Of a DNA stretch of 64,000 bases, positions 28,303 to 38,072 are shown piece by piece. The notes under the pieces are model-generated. The model was not told where the DNA came from, did not search any database, and saw only the letters and a program-made list of their open reading frames with translations. Location of the stretch: contig NZ_KB849999.1 of the NCBI RefSeq assembly GCF_000369405.1, forward strand, positions 540,054 to 604,053, written 5' to 3'. Position numbers and translations under genes: made by a program. Source of the DNA: Acinetobacter sp. ANC 3929 (GTDB taxonomy: Bacteria > Pseudomonadota > Gammaproteobacteria > Pseudomonadales > Moraxellaceae). How positions within the stretch are numbered: position 1 is the first letter of the stretch; the number at the start of each line of letters is the position of its first letter.

Positions 28303-28611
28303 ATGAAGATCAGAAAGGATTGGTCATGTACTGAAATACAGGCTTTATGTGAGCTGTCTTTGTTGGATTTACGCTTTTAGGCACAACAGTTACATTCGAC
28401 TCTCGGCTGAGCGTGAAGCATTAACGGATTCCGATCAAGCCTTGGCATTTATGGCAGCTGCTAATTCTTTTTTTCTGGTGAAAATTTATTAATTACTGCC
28501 AATATGGGTGAAAGTCATGATCAAGCCTGATTTCAAAAACTAAGCTTACAAATAGAAGCGAGCAAACCTTCTGTTAGCCAGTTATCAGTCGATGCGATGC
28601 TGACCGTTTAA
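28303..28611 (+). pseudogene. Internally deleted biotin synthase (bioB) remnant
   Basis: The N-terminal piece (28303-28390) reads [17 protein letters not shown] and LLDLRF*AQQLH, matching the start of Acinetobacter-type BioB (xDWTxxEIQALY, FLDLVFxAQ). It joins directly to the BioB C-terminus: [20 protein letters not shown] and FMAAANSFF, then after a frameshift at the T-run near 28461, [17 protein letters not shown], a TGA, and FQKLSL to a TAA at 28609. The radical-SAM core, including the CxxxCxxC cluster loop, is entirely missing (about 240 residues). In-frame stops and a frameshift confirm decay. It may have formed one unit with the methyltransferase 24 bp downstream. Confidence 0.85.
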
Positions 28612-28635
28612 GACTTTTAACCAAGAGAGGGTCAA

Positions 28636-29376
28636 ATGGCCAAAGATTTTAACAGTCAGAAAGTGGTGGAACGCTATGATGATCATATCCGCCGACTGAT
28701 TCCAGGTTATGAGCTGATGCATCAACAAGTCGATGCTCTTTTACAGTCGGCTCTAAGTTCTAATGCACAGATTTTAATTGTCGGTTGTGGCACAGGCTAT
28801 GAACTTGAATATTTATTGAATAGGCATCCGACTTGGACTTTTACGGCTGTTGATCCTTCTTTGGGTATGTTGCAGAAAGCACAAGCACTGATTCAGGCAC
28901 TGGGTCAGTCAGATCGGGTGCAATTTGTTCATGGTGAAACAGCTTCATTAACTCAGCAACAAAGTTTTGATGCAGCACTGTCGATCTTGGTTGCGCATTT
29001 TGTTCCACACGAGCTGAAATCAGATTTTTTTGCTGAGATTTCAAAGCGCTTAAAAGCCGAAGGACTTCTAATCACTTACGATTTAATGACAGTTGAAGGC
29101 CCTCTACAATTTCAAGCATTGCCACTGCTATGTCAAAGCAATGGTTTAAGTTTAGAACAGAGCCAAGCCATGATGGAGCGTTTGGGACAAGACTTTTTTA
29201 CACTCTCTTTTGACGCTTATCAGCAACTTCTTTGCGGCACGGGGTTTAGACAGGTGCATTGTTTTAGCCAAGTTTTAACCTATCAGGGACTGATTGCCCA
29301 GAAAAAACAGGACGATATCTTGATCTCGGAACATTCTGGCAAGGCTGTTATCACTCAACAAGGAATTCAACATTAG
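28636..29376 (+). CDS. Class I SAM-dependent methyltransferase
   Basis: 246 residues with a Rossmann methyltransferase core. Motif I is ILIVGCGTGYELEYLL (about residues 48-63), then TAVDPSLGMLQKAQ (motif II) and LSILVAHFVPHELK (motif IV region), with a C-terminal cap. No target-specific domain is seen, so the substrate is unknown; a small molecule is likely. It follows a bioB remnant by 24 bp with an RBS (GAGAGGG). The usual BioC carboxyl methyltransferase has a different context and this gene should not be called bioC on present evidence. Confidence 0.82.
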   Translation: MAKDFNSQKVVERYDDHIRRLIPGYELMHQQVDALLQSALSSNAQILIVGCGTGYELEYLLNRHPTWTFTAVDPSLGMLQKAQALIQALGQSDRVQFVHGETASLTQQQSFDAALSILVAHFVPHELKSDFFAEISKRLKAEGLLITYDLMTVEGPLQFQALPLLCQSNGLSLEQSQAMMERLGQDFFTLSFDAYQQLLCGTGFRQVHCFSQVLTYQGLIAQKKQDDILISEHSGKAVITQQGIQH

Positions 29377-29627
29377 AACAGCAACTTAATTTTTAGCTTT
29401 TAACTGAAGTTTTTAACAGTGGCTGCAATTGCCGCTGCTAGGCTCTGCTGTTTTTAAAAAAAGTGGCTATTTATTGAAATAGGAGGTGAAAATTAGATAA
29501 ATCAATAGGTTGAAGTTTTAAGAATAAAAAATGTGATGTGGTACTTCTGTACGACAAAGGATAAAACACAAACGAAGAATGATCTTAAAACGGGTTTTAA
29601 GGTCAGTTGAAAAGGAAATTGATTTCA

Positions 29628-30914
29628 ATGCAAAATTTTATTTTAACGGTACAAAAAAGCATTTTGGCTATTGCAGTGTTAAGCGCGATGTCCTCTGCTT
29701 ATTCAGGGACTGAAAGTGCTGAAATTGCCCAGCTCCGACAGGAGGTTCAAGAGTTGCGAGTGATGCTGCAACAGTATGTAAAACAGCCTGTTCCGACCCA
29801 GTCGATGGCTCCAGTCACCGTTGCTGCTACGCCGCAAGTGGCTGAAACACAGGCGCCAAAACTAAATATCAGCAAAGGCGGGGCTGAAGTCAATTTATAT
29901 GGTTATATCCGTGCTGATGCTTCTTATCAGGCCAAAGGAGCATCAACCATGTATAACAATATCAGTGGCGTACCACTGGAACATACTGCCGAGGAAGCTC
30001 AACAAAAAGATCGTTTGCATTCAACGGTCAATGTCACCCGTTTAGGTTTGAATTTTAAAACGCCGACCGCCGCAGGTGATGTCGGTGGCAAGTTGGAAAT
30101 GGATTTTTTTGGTGGCAGCACACGTGATCAATTCCGTATTCGCCATGCTTATTTAACTTTTGATAAATGGTTGATTGGTCAGACGTGGTCAACTTTTATT
30201 GCCCCTGAATATTATCCAGAAACGATTGATGCAGGGACTTATGTCGGTGGTGCATTACAACGCTCTCCGTTGGTTCGTTATAGCGACAATCTATCAGCCA
30301 ATACCAGTTTTGCTGTAGCGATAGAGGATCCAAAATATAACGCAACTTCTGACCCTGATAATGAAATGCGTTTGCCTGCTTTGGTAGGGCGATTGAATCA
30401 TAAATTTGAGAATGGTTCCTTAGTGTCTGGCCGAACCTTTATGGCTGAGAAAAAAACCAGTAATGACGAAGAATGGGCATGGGGTGTGGGGCTAGGAGGC
30501 AAATACCATTTAACGCCAAAAACCTTCTTAAAAGCGGATTATTACCACGTCAAAGGCGATGGTCGTTTTCTGTTATGGACCAATAACAGTTATGTGATTG
30601 ATGACAAAAATCATATTCAGAGCAATGAATTCGATACCATTTCAGCAGGTTTAACTCATCAATTTACTTCACAGCTTCGTTCAACCTTGGGTTATGGCTA
30701 TATGAAAGCCAAGGATGACAGCACCTTTGCCAAAATCCAGAAAACCAACCTGACTCAAAATAAAGAACTTTGGCAAGGTTGGATCAATGCCATGTATAAC
30801 CCGTATAAACCAATCACTTTGGGGGTGGAATACGTCTATGGCGAGCGTGAAACTTTTGAGGGGCGTAAAGGAATTGATAACCGCTTCAATATGATGGCGA
30901 GTTACGATTTTTAA
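29628..30914 (+). CDS. DcaP-like outer-membrane porin
   Basis: 428 residues. A signal peptide (LAIAVLSAMSSAYSG) is followed by a short coiled coil (SAEIAQLRQEVQELRVMLQQ) and a linker, then a beta-barrel beginning GGAEVNLYGYIRADASY and ending with an aromatic residue (MMASYDF). N-terminal coiled coil plus barrel is the DcaP design of trimeric Acinetobacter porins that pass dicarboxylic or aromatic acids. The ATG at 29628 has AAGGAAA upstream; the TTG at 29607 is rejected. It is followed by an aromatic-acid symporter, which suggests paired uptake of the same substrate. Confidence 0.88.
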   Translation: MQNFILTVQKSILAIAVLSAMSSAYSGTESAEIAQLRQEVQELRVMLQQYVKQPVPTQSMAPVTVAATPQVAETQAPKLNISKGGAEVNLYGYIRADASYQAKGASTMYNNISGVPLEHTAEEAQQKDRLHSTVNVTRLGLNFKTPTAAGDVGGKLEMDFFGGSTRDQFRIRHAYLTFDKWLIGQTWSTFIAPEYYPETIDAGTYVGGALQRSPLVRYSDNLSANTSFAVAIEDPKYNATSDPDNEMRLPALVGRLNHKFENGSLVSGRTFMAEKKTSNDEEWAWGVGLGGKYHLTPKTFLKADYYHVKGDGRFLLWTNNSYVIDDKNHIQSNEFDTISAGLTHQFTSQLRSTLGYGYMKAKDDSTFAKIQKTNLTQNKELWQGWINAMYNPYKPITLGVEYVYGERETFEGRKGIDNRFNMMASYDF

Positions 30915-30998
30915 TCAAGGCCTTGAATAATCTGTTTTTTCTTTAGGGTGCAGTATGTCGTTTTAAACAAGAATTTATCTCATAGAGGAGATGATTAA

Positions 30999-32366
30999 AT
31001 GGCAACATCGACGTTGAATGTTAATGCAATTATTGACCAAGCAAAATTTACCCCTTTTCACTGGAGCATTCTGCTTTGGTGCTTACTCATTATTATTTTT
31101 GACGGTTATGATCTGGTCATTTACGGTGTGGTTTTACCCGTATTGATGCAGGAGTGGTCACTCACAGCAGTACAGGCGGGTATGCTGGCCAGTACGGCCT
31201 TATGTGGCATGATGTTTGGTGCAATGCTATTCGGGGCTTTGGCAGATAAAATTGGTCGCAAAAATGTAATCTTGATTTGTGTGACTTTCTTTAGTGGTTT
31301 TACCTTTTGGGGCGCATTTGCATCCACTCCGTTTGAGTTTGGGATGTTACGCTTTTTAGCCGGTTTGGGGATAGGGGGCGTCATGCCAAACCTAGTGGCT
31401 TTAACCACTGAATATGCACCAAAGCGGATGCGCAGTACTTTGGTCGGGAGTATGTTTAGCGGTTATGCCATTGGCGGAATTATTTCAGCGCTGTTAGGAA
31501 GCTATCTGGTAGAAAGCCAAGGCTGGCAAATCATGTTTTTGATTGCTGGTATTCCATTATTACTATTACCGATTTTATGGAAATTTTTGCCTGAGTCACT
31601 GACCTTTTTAGTAAAAAGTGGCAAGACTGAACAAGCCTATGCCATTATCCAAAAAATCGCACCAGATCAGGCATTAAGTACTGATACACGCTTATGTTTG
31701 AATAAGGATAATCTGGGCACAGGCAGTTCAGCAAAAGCCTTATTTCAGCATGGCCGTGCTTTAAGTACCTTGATGTTTTGGCTATTATTCTTTATGTGTT
31801 TGCTGATGGTTTATGCATTGAGTAGTTGGTTGCCAAAACTGATGCTGGCAGCAGGTTATTCATTGGGTAAAAGTATCCTATTCCTGTTGGCGTTGAATGT
31901 CGGTGCCATGATCGGGGCAATCTTAGGTGGAATACTCTCTGATAGATTCCATTTAAAACCAGTCATTTTAACCATGTTTGTGGCAGGGGTATTTGCACTG
32001 GTTGGACTTGGCTATAACTCTCCAGCCTATATTTTATATGGCTTGGTAACGATTGCAGGGGCTGCAACCATTGGGACTTCAATTCTGCTGTATAGTTATG
32101 TAGCACAATATTATCCCTTAAGCGTACGCTCGACAGGGATCGGCTGTGCTTCTGCGGTTGGGCGGATTGGCGCTATCGTCGGGCCGATTCTAACAGGCAT
32201 GTTACTGACTTTAGGTTTACCGCATAAGCTGAACTTTGTGATGATCGTTATACCATCCATCATTGCAATTTTTGCTGTACTGATGTTGAAACAGCATGAA
32301 TCCGATAGCGGCAGTAAAAGTGCAGTGAATGCAGCATCGAATATTGCTGAGACTGGTGAAGCATAG
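30999..32366 (+). CDS. MFS aromatic acid:H+ symporter (AAHS family, BenK/PcaK-like)
   Basis: 455 residues, 12 membrane segments. The AAHS signature DGYDLVIYGVVLP is in helix 1, motif A is GALADKIGRKNVI, and the family Pro-rich fourth loop (GIGGVMPNLVALTTEYAPKR) is present. It should import a hydroxylated or plain aromatic acid. It sits directly downstream of a DcaP-like porin and upstream of amino-acid catabolic genes that do not obviously use an aromatic product, so the true substrate is open. Strong RBS GAGGAG. Confidence 0.88.
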   Translation: MATSTLNVNAIIDQAKFTPFHWSILLWCLLIIIFDGYDLVIYGVVLPVLMQEWSLTAVQAGMLASTALCGMMFGAMLFGALADKIGRKNVILICVTFFSGFTFWGAFASTPFEFGMLRFLAGLGIGGVMPNLVALTTEYAPKRMRSTLVGSMFSGYAIGGIISALLGSYLVESQGWQIMFLIAGIPLLLLPILWKFLPESLTFLVKSGKTEQAYAIIQKIAPDQALSTDTRLCLNKDNLGTGSSAKALFQHGRALSTLMFWLLFFMCLLMVYALSSWLPKLMLAAGYSLGKSILFLLALNVGAMIGAILGGILSDRFHLKPVILTMFVAGVFALVGLGYNSPAYILYGLVTIAGAATIGTSILLYSYVAQYYPLSVRSTGIGCASAVGRIGAIVGPILTGMLLTLGLPHKLNFVMIVIPSIIAIFAVLMLKQHESDSGSKSAVNAASNIAETGEA

Positions 32367-32388
32367 TCGTCATTCTTATTTATACAAG

Positions 32389-32417
32389 AAAGTCGATGGG
32401 CTCAGTTCATCGACTTT
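32389..32417. terminator. Hairpin at the end of two convergent genes
   Basis: AAAGTCGATG (32389-32398) pairs with CATCGACTTT (32408-32417). It overlaps the stop of the LysR gene on the minus strand and lies 22 bp after the symporter stop. No long T-tract. Confidence 0.5.
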
Positions 32418-33354
32418 GTATTCCTTTGCTTGGCGAAGTCAACGGCATGATTCTGGTTTTTAAAATGTTCATAAAGGTTTTTAGAATCATATTGTAGTTT
32501 TTGCCTTTATGGGTGATCAGGCAGATCGGAGTACTGTAATGCATCACATCCTGTAAAATGGGTTGCATAAAACCATCTTCCACCCATTTCCTCGCATAAT
32601 GATCGGGTAAAAAACCAAGAAATTTTCCTGTTAAGATCAGAAAGGCAATACCTTCACGGTCAGTTGCGGTGGCTGAACAGTCTAGTAACTGGTGTAATTG
32701 GGTTGCTTCAGCAGTAATCGCATAGTTAGGCAAAACAGCCTGCCAGTTTTTTAAATCCGCTGTATTGATTTCACCTAAATGTTGAAATAGAGGATGGTTT
32801 TTGCCGCAATAAAGAAAAGATTTTTCATGATATAAATCAAAATAATCCAGTCCAGATAGAGGCGTAACCAAAGGAATCGCACCTGCATGTAAGCGATTGT
32901 CTAAAACACGACATTCAATATCAGACAAGGTGCTCATGCTGATATTAATCATAACTTCTTTGTTTTCTTCGGCCAATACAGCAAGGGTATTGGTAATATA
33001 GGCACTGGGCATAGTCACCAAATTGTTGATAATCCCAATATTAAACTCACCTTTGAGCTGATTGTGCATTTGATTGATTTTGGCACGGAAGTCTTCAATC
33101 GAAGCGCTAAGCACTTCGATATATTCCAGAATTTCCCGCCCCTCATCTGTCAAAGCAAAGCCTGCTCGCCCTCGTTGGCACAGTCGGATACCAAGCCGAT
33201 TTTCCAGATCACTCATATGCAGACTAATCGCAGAGCGACTAATGCCAAGGATACTTTCAGCAGAGCTAAAGCTGTGGCAATCACATACCGTTTTAAATAT
33301 TTTGAGAAGTTTTATATCAAAATCAGTCACTTGATTTAATTTTTTCGGTTTCAT
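32407..33354 (-). CDS. LysR-family regulator of the aminotransferase operon
   Basis: 315 residues. The HTH is LKIFKTVCDCHSFSSAESIL and GISRSAISLHMSDLENRLG, followed by a substrate-binding domain (GEFNIGIINNLVTMP onward). It is divergent from the omega-amino acid aminotransferase, about 100 bp between starts, so it probably activates that operon. It ends convergent to the symporter. Effector unknown; a beta-amino acid or semialdehyde is plausible. Confidence 0.87.
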   Translation of the reverse strand: MKPKKLNQVTDFDIKLLKIFKTVCDCHSFSSAESILGISRSAISLHMSDLENRLGIRLCQRGRAGFALTDEGREILEYIEVLSASIEDFRAKINQMHNQLKGEFNIGIINNLVTMPSAYITNTLAVLAEENKEVMINISMSTLSDIECRVLDNRLHAGAIPLVTPLSGLDYFDLYHEKSFLYCGKNHPLFQHLGEINTADLKNWQAVLPNYAITAEATQLHQLLDCSATATDREGIAFLILTGKFLGFLPDHYARKWVEDGFMQPILQDVMHYSTPICLITHKGKNYNMILKTFMNILKTRIMPLTSPSKGIQSR

Positions 33355-33456
33355 TTAGTTTTGCTTTTTTATATCTAAACTCAAGACAATTTGAATTTAT
33401 CAAAACTATATCGCTCTGTACACTCCAAGCATAACCCCAAAACAAGAAGAGTGATT

Positions 33457-34833
33457 ATGTTTGATATCGATACCTCAAATGACCGAGATGAGGCAATGGA
33501 AGCGAGTCCGTCAGATATTCAAATGAGCTTAAATTATCAAGCGCATTGGATGCCATTTTCTGCCAATCGTAATTTTCACAAAGACCCACGCATCATCGTA
33601 GCTGCAAAAGGAGCGCACTTAGTTGATACTGCTGGGCGTGAGATTTATGACTCTTTGTCAGGTTTATGGACCTGTGGAGCAGGGCATACCTTGTCTGAAA
33701 TTCAAAAAGCAGTCAGTTCACAATTGGCAAAACTGGATTATTCACCCGCATTTCAGTTTGGACATCCTTTGGTTTTTCAGTTGGCTGAAAAAATTGTGCA
33801 GCACATGCCAGAAAAACTACAGCATGTTTTCTTTACGGATTCGGGTTCTGAGTCAGCAGATACTGCCGTTAAAATGGCACGAGCTTATTGGCGTATTAAA
33901 GGCCAACCGAGTAAAACCAAGCTGATTGGACGCGCTCGCGGCTATCATGGCGTCAACGTAGCAGGCACAAGCCTAGGCGGGATTGGTGGTAATCGTAAAA
34001 TGTTCGGTCAATTGATGGATGTTGATCATTTACCGCATACCTTGCAACCGCATCTAAGCTTTACCAAAGGCTGTGCCGAAACGGGAGGCATTGAGCTGGC
34101 CGATGAAATGCTCAAACTGATTGAGTTACATGATGCATCGAATATTGCCGCTGTGATTGTTGAGCCTGTTTCAGGCTCAGCAGGGTGTATTGTGCCACCC
34201 ACAGGTTATTTAAAACGCTTGAGAGAAATTTGCGATCAACATAATATTCTGCTGATTTTTGACGAAGTGATTACTGGCTTTGGCCGTATGGGCACATGGA
34301 CAGCGGCTGAATATTTCGATGTAACGCCTGATCTGCTGACCTTCGCCAAACAAATTACCAATGGTGCCATTCCATTAGGCGGCGTTGTTGCAAGCCACGA
34401 AATCTATGATGCCTTTATGCAACAAGACTTGCCTGAACATGCGGTTGAATTTACCCATGGTTATACCTATTCAGGGCACCCCGTTGCCTGCGCGGCCGCT
34501 TTAGCCACTTTAGATGTACTGGAAAAACAGAACTTGATTACTCAATCTGCGGCCTTAGCGCCAAGTTTTGAAAAGCTGCTGCATGAGTTAAAAGGTACAC
34601 CAAATGTGATTGATATTCGCAATTGTGGCTTGATTGGTGCCTTACAACTGGCACCACGAGATGGCGATGCCACCATTCGTGGATTTGAAATTGGTATGAC
34701 GTTGTGGAAAGCAGGTTTCTATGTACGCTTTGGCGGAGACACTATTCAGTTTGGCCCAATGTTTAATAGTACTGAAGCTCAATTATCACGGTTGATGAAT
34801 GCTGTGGGTGAGACCCTATATCAAGTGAAATAA
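33457..34833 (+). CDS. Omega-amino acid (beta-alanine):pyruvate aminotransferase
   Basis: A 458-residue class-III PLP aminotransferase. The N-terminus YQAHWMPFSANRNFHKDPR is the mark of beta-alanine:pyruvate transaminases. The PLP-Lys is in FAKQITNGAIPLGGV, and LLIFDEVITGFGRMG contains the Asp that contacts PLP. It should convert beta-alanine (or a similar omega-amino acid) plus pyruvate to malonate semialdehyde plus alanine. The frame opens at 33391 but the ATG at 33457 has AAGAAGAG at good spacing. The next gene takes the semialdehyde onward. Confidence 0.9.
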   Translation: MFDIDTSNDRDEAMEASPSDIQMSLNYQAHWMPFSANRNFHKDPRIIVAAKGAHLVDTAGREIYDSLSGLWTCGAGHTLSEIQKAVSSQLAKLDYSPAFQFGHPLVFQLAEKIVQHMPEKLQHVFFTDSGSESADTAVKMARAYWRIKGQPSKTKLIGRARGYHGVNVAGTSLGGIGGNRKMFGQLMDVDHLPHTLQPHLSFTKGCAETGGIELADEMLKLIELHDASNIAAVIVEPVSGSAGCIVPPTGYLKRLREICDQHNILLIFDEVITGFGRMGTWTAAEYFDVTPDLLTFAKQITNGAIPLGGVVASHEIYDAFMQQDLPEHAVEFTHGYTYSGHPVACAAALATLDVLEKQNLITQSAALAPSFEKLLHELKGTPNVIDIRNCGLIGALQLAPRDGDATIRGFEIGMTLWKAGFYVRFGGDTIQFGPMFNSTEAQLSRLMNAVGETLYQVK

Positions 34834-34892
34834 GTTTTAGCTGTAACACAGTTCGAAGTACATGGAAAATAATACAGAGAGAAGGAATACAA

Positions 34893-36458
34893 ATGAATAA
34901 TTTAGAACATTTCAATCAAGATCAGTTCAGCAATCCAGATTCAGGTCAAACATCATCAGTAACTCAAATGGCTAGGCATTTCATTCAAGGTGCTTTGGTC
35001 ACGACGTCCGATAGAAAACAAGCGGTCTATAATCCTGCAACCGGTGAAATTAGCAAACAAGTTGCCCTAGCAGATATGCAATTGGTCAATCAGGTGGTAA
35101 AGATTGCAGAGCAGGCGTTCCCTGCATGGCGTGATACGCCTGTGATTAAACGTGCACGGGTAATGTTTAAGTTTAAACAATTACTGGAAGAAAATGCTGA
35201 GAAGCTGTGTGAGCTGATCGGACAGGAACACGGCAAGATTTGTCACGATGCCCAAGGTGAATTACAGCGTGGCATTGAAAATGTGGAATATGCCTGTGGT
35301 GCACCAGAGTTTTTAAAGGGTGAATATTCAAAAAATGTTGGACCAGATATTGATTCTTGGAGTGAATTTCAGCCTTTAGGGGTAGTTGCAGGAATTACAC
35401 CTTTTAATTTCCCAGCGATGGTGCCGTTGTGGATGTTCCCGATGGCAATTGTTTGCGGTAATTGCTTTATTTTAAAACCATCTGAAAAGGCCCCTTCAGC
35501 CGCATTATATCTAGCTGAATTGCTTCAGCAGGCAGGATTACCTGATGGCGTATTCAACGTGGTGAACGGCGACAAAGAAGCGGTAGATGCTTTATTACAT
35601 CATCCAAAGATTCAAGCGATTAGTTTTGTCGGTTCAACGCCGATTGCCGAATATATCTATCGTACGGCGACTTCGACTGGGAAACGCTGTCAGGCGCTGG
35701 GGGGTGCAAAAAATCACGCCATTATCATGCCTGATGCTGATATTGATAATGTAGTGACCTCATTACTGGGTGCCGCCTTTGGTTCATCGGGTGAACGTTG
35801 TATGGCGTTATCTGTTGCCGTCGCTATTGGTGATGAAGTTGCCGATGTAGTGATCGCAAAGCTCAAGCAAGAAATGCAGCAATTGAAGTTTGGACATTAT
35901 GCTGATGCCAGTAACGACTTTGGCCCGCTCATTACGCAAGCACATAAAGATAAAGTACAAGCTTATATTCAAAGTGCAGAGCAACAAGGTGCTAAAATTG
36001 TGGTCGATGGCCGTGATGCCAAACCTGTTGGTTATGAAAACGGTTTTTTTGTTGGGCCGACTTTGATTGATCAAATTTCACCAGAAATGACCAGTTATCA
36101 GCAAGAAATTTTTGGACCTGTATTACAAGTGATTCGTGTTGAAACCATGCAAGAAGCTATGCAACTGATCAATGAGCATGAATATGGTAATGGTACCTGT
36201 ATTTATACCCGTGATGGTGAAGCAGCACGTTATTTTAGCAACAATATTCAAGTGGGAATGGTCGGTATAAATGTGCCGCTGCCAGTTCCTGTTGCTTATC
36301 ACAGTTTTGGTGGCTGGAAACGTTCATTATTCGGTGATTTATATGCCTACGGTCCAGATGGGGTACGTTTTTATACGCGCCGTAAAACGATTACACAACG
36401 TTGGCCATCGGCACAAATTCGTGAGGCAAAACAATTTGCCATGCCAACTTTAAATTAA
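34893..36458 (+). CDS. mmsA: CoA-acylating (methyl)malonate-semialdehyde dehydrogenase
   Basis: A 521-residue aldehyde dehydrogenase of the MmsA/IolA type. Landmarks are VAGITPFNFPAMVPLWMFP, EHGKI and the nucleophile Cys in GSSGERCMALS; the general-base Glu of ordinary ALDHs is replaced by the MmsA-specific LGGAKNHAIIMPDAD region. It converts malonate or methylmalonate semialdehyde with CoA and NAD+ to acetyl- or propionyl-CoA and CO2. It has a roughly 25-residue N-terminal extension. With the upstream aminotransferase it forms a two-step beta-alanine route. Confidence 0.93.
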   Translation: MNNLEHFNQDQFSNPDSGQTSSVTQMARHFIQGALVTTSDRKQAVYNPATGEISKQVALADMQLVNQVVKIAEQAFPAWRDTPVIKRARVMFKFKQLLEENAEKLCELIGQEHGKICHDAQGELQRGIENVEYACGAPEFLKGEYSKNVGPDIDSWSEFQPLGVVAGITPFNFPAMVPLWMFPMAIVCGNCFILKPSEKAPSAALYLAELLQQAGLPDGVFNVVNGDKEAVDALLHHPKIQAISFVGSTPIAEYIYRTATSTGKRCQALGGAKNHAIIMPDADIDNVVTSLLGAAFGSSGERCMALSVAVAIGDEVADVVIAKLKQEMQQLKFGHYADASNDFGPLITQAHKDKVQAYIQSAEQQGAKIVVDGRDAKPVGYENGFFVGPTLIDQISPEMTSYQQEIFGPVLQVIRVETMQEAMQLINEHEYGNGTCIYTRDGEAARYFSNNIQVGMVGINVPLPVPVAYHSFGGWKRSLFGDLYAYGPDGVRFYTRRKTITQRWPSAQIREAKQFAMPTLN

Positions 36459-36469
36459 TTTGCACTTAG

Positions 36470-36500
36470 GGAAAACAACCAGTTTTCCTTTTTTATTTTT
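36470..36500 (+). terminator. Terminator or attenuator after mmsA
   Basis: GGAAAAC (36470-36476) and GTTTTCC (36482-36488) form a short stem followed by a T-rich tract. It lies between mmsA and the permease, so the permease may have lower or separate expression. Confidence 0.75.
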
Positions 36501-36555
36501 GTAGGACTTGAAAAATGTAATTAACGGTTTGATACGTATTTTTAAGGAATAAAAT

Positions 36556-37947
36556 ATGAATAGTGATAAAACAACAAAATTAGGTGAAGGACTTTCCAAC
36601 CGCCATATCACGATGATCAGTATTGGTGGAGTTATTGGTGCAGGTTTATTTGTCGGTTCATCTGCTGCAATTGCCAAAGCAGGGCCCGCTGCGGTATTGG
36701 CTTATATCATTACCAGTATTCTGGTTTTTCTGGTCATGCGTATGCTTGGTGAAATGGCCGTTGCACAACCAGATACAGGTTCATTTTCCACCTATGCACG
36801 TAAAGCAATTGGCCCTTGGGCTGGTTTTAGTATTGGATGGTTATATTGGTGGTTTTGGGTTTTAGTCATCCCAATCGAAGCGATTGCGGGTGCTGAAATT
36901 CTACATGCCTGGTTTCCACAGGTTTCCAGTGCAATTTATGCTTTCGCATTTATTATTCTGCTGAGTTTGGCGAATTTCTTTAGCACCAAAAGTTTTGGTG
37001 AGTTTGAATTCTGGTTTGCTTTAATCAAAGTGATTGCAATTATTGTATTTATTTTGATTGGTTTAACAGCAGTTTTTGGATTTTGGCCTCTAGCCAAAGA
37101 TGTTCGTGGTGTTGGTCATCTATTTTCAAATGGTGGCTTTATGCCACATGGGATGGGTGGGGTTTTATCAGCCATCTTAATTTCTGCATTTTCATTCTTT
37201 GGGATTGAAATTTTGTCGATTGCGGCAGCAGAATCTAAAAATCCAGAAGAAAAGATTAAACGAGCCACCAATTTGGTGCTTTATCGTATTATTTTATTCT
37301 TTGTGGTGTCTATTTTTCTTGCCGTTGCCTTGGTCGATTGGCGTTCGCCAGACTTACAGAAATTAGGGACATTTCAGTATGTGTTGGTCAGTCTCAATGT
37401 TCCACAAACCAAGCTGATTATGGATACCGTGGTATTTATTGCTGTTGCAAGTTGTATGAATGCAGCTGTATATACCTCTTCCCGAATGTTGTTTGCATTG
37501 GGTGCACGTCATGAAGCACCCAAACTCGTTACTAAAATTAATGGAGCAGGTGTACCCACGATTGCTGTATTTGCATCGACTTTTGTTGGTGTCATCTGCT
37601 GCGCTGTCAATTATCTGTTTCCAGGTCAAGTCTTTGGTTTCTTGCTCTCAACCACGGGTTCAATTGCACTATTGGTTTATCTGGTGATCGCATTTTCTCA
37701 GTTACGATTAAGAAGCAAGTTAGAAAAAGAGGGGGCAACTGTTCCTTTTAAAATGTGGCTATTTCCTTGGCTGACATGGTTTGTGATTATCGTGATTATG
37801 AGCGTGTTGGGATATATGTTCTTATCACCGCAATATAGTCATGAAACAACATTGTCCTTGAGTGTAACCATAGGTGTCGTGATCTGCGGTCTGATTGTGA
37901 CGCGTAAGCAGAAAAGTAATAGGCCAGTCGCAGTACCTGTAGACTAA
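36556..37947 (+). CDS. gabP: GABA/beta-alanine permease (GabP-like)
   Basis: A 463-residue amino-acid permease of the APC superfamily with 12 membrane segments. It closely follows E. coli GabP: GLSNRHITMISIGGVIGAGL, EMAVAQPDTGSFSTYARKAI, GWLYWWFWVLVIPIEA and FGEFEFWFALIKVIAI. GabP carries GABA and related omega-amino acids including beta-alanine, which fits both flanking pathways (aminotransferase/MmsA to the left, gabTD to the right). RBS AAGGAA precedes the ATG. Confidence 0.9.
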   Translation: MNSDKTTKLGEGLSNRHITMISIGGVIGAGLFVGSSAAIAKAGPAAVLAYIITSILVFLVMRMLGEMAVAQPDTGSFSTYARKAIGPWAGFSIGWLYWWFWVLVIPIEAIAGAEILHAWFPQVSSAIYAFAFIILLSLANFFSTKSFGEFEFWFALIKVIAIIVFILIGLTAVFGFWPLAKDVRGVGHLFSNGGFMPHGMGGVLSAILISAFSFFGIEILSIAAAESKNPEEKIKRATNLVLYRIILFFVVSIFLAVALVDWRSPDLQKLGTFQYVLVSLNVPQTKLIMDTVVFIAVASCMNAAVYTSSRMLFALGARHEAPKLVTKINGAGVPTIAVFASTFVGVICCAVNYLFPGQVFGFLLSTTGSIALLVYLVIAFSQLRLRSKLEKEGATVPFKMWLFPWLTWFVIIVIMSVLGYMFLSPQYSHETTLSLSVTIGVVICGLIVTRKQKSNRPVAVPVD

Positions 37948-37964
37948 TTCAAATTTAAAAAAGC

Positions 37965-38002
37965 ATCAGGTCTTTGTTTAAATGCTGAGGCCTGATTTTT
38001 TA
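37965..38002 (+). terminator. Terminator after gabP
   Basis: ATCAGGTC (37965-37972) pairs with GGCCTGAT (37989-37996) with one G-U, followed by six to seven Ts. Confidence 0.8.
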
Positions 38003-38072
38003 TAAAAGAAATATGAGCAACTTGCACAAGCGGTCATAACAATCGTAATACCAATAATCTGAAGATTGTTCA

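Noticed and set aside
28636..29376. bioC, because a bioB remnant precedes it
   Set aside because: The methyltransferase lacks visible BioC-specific features and the other biotin genes are absent; only the generic family call is supported.
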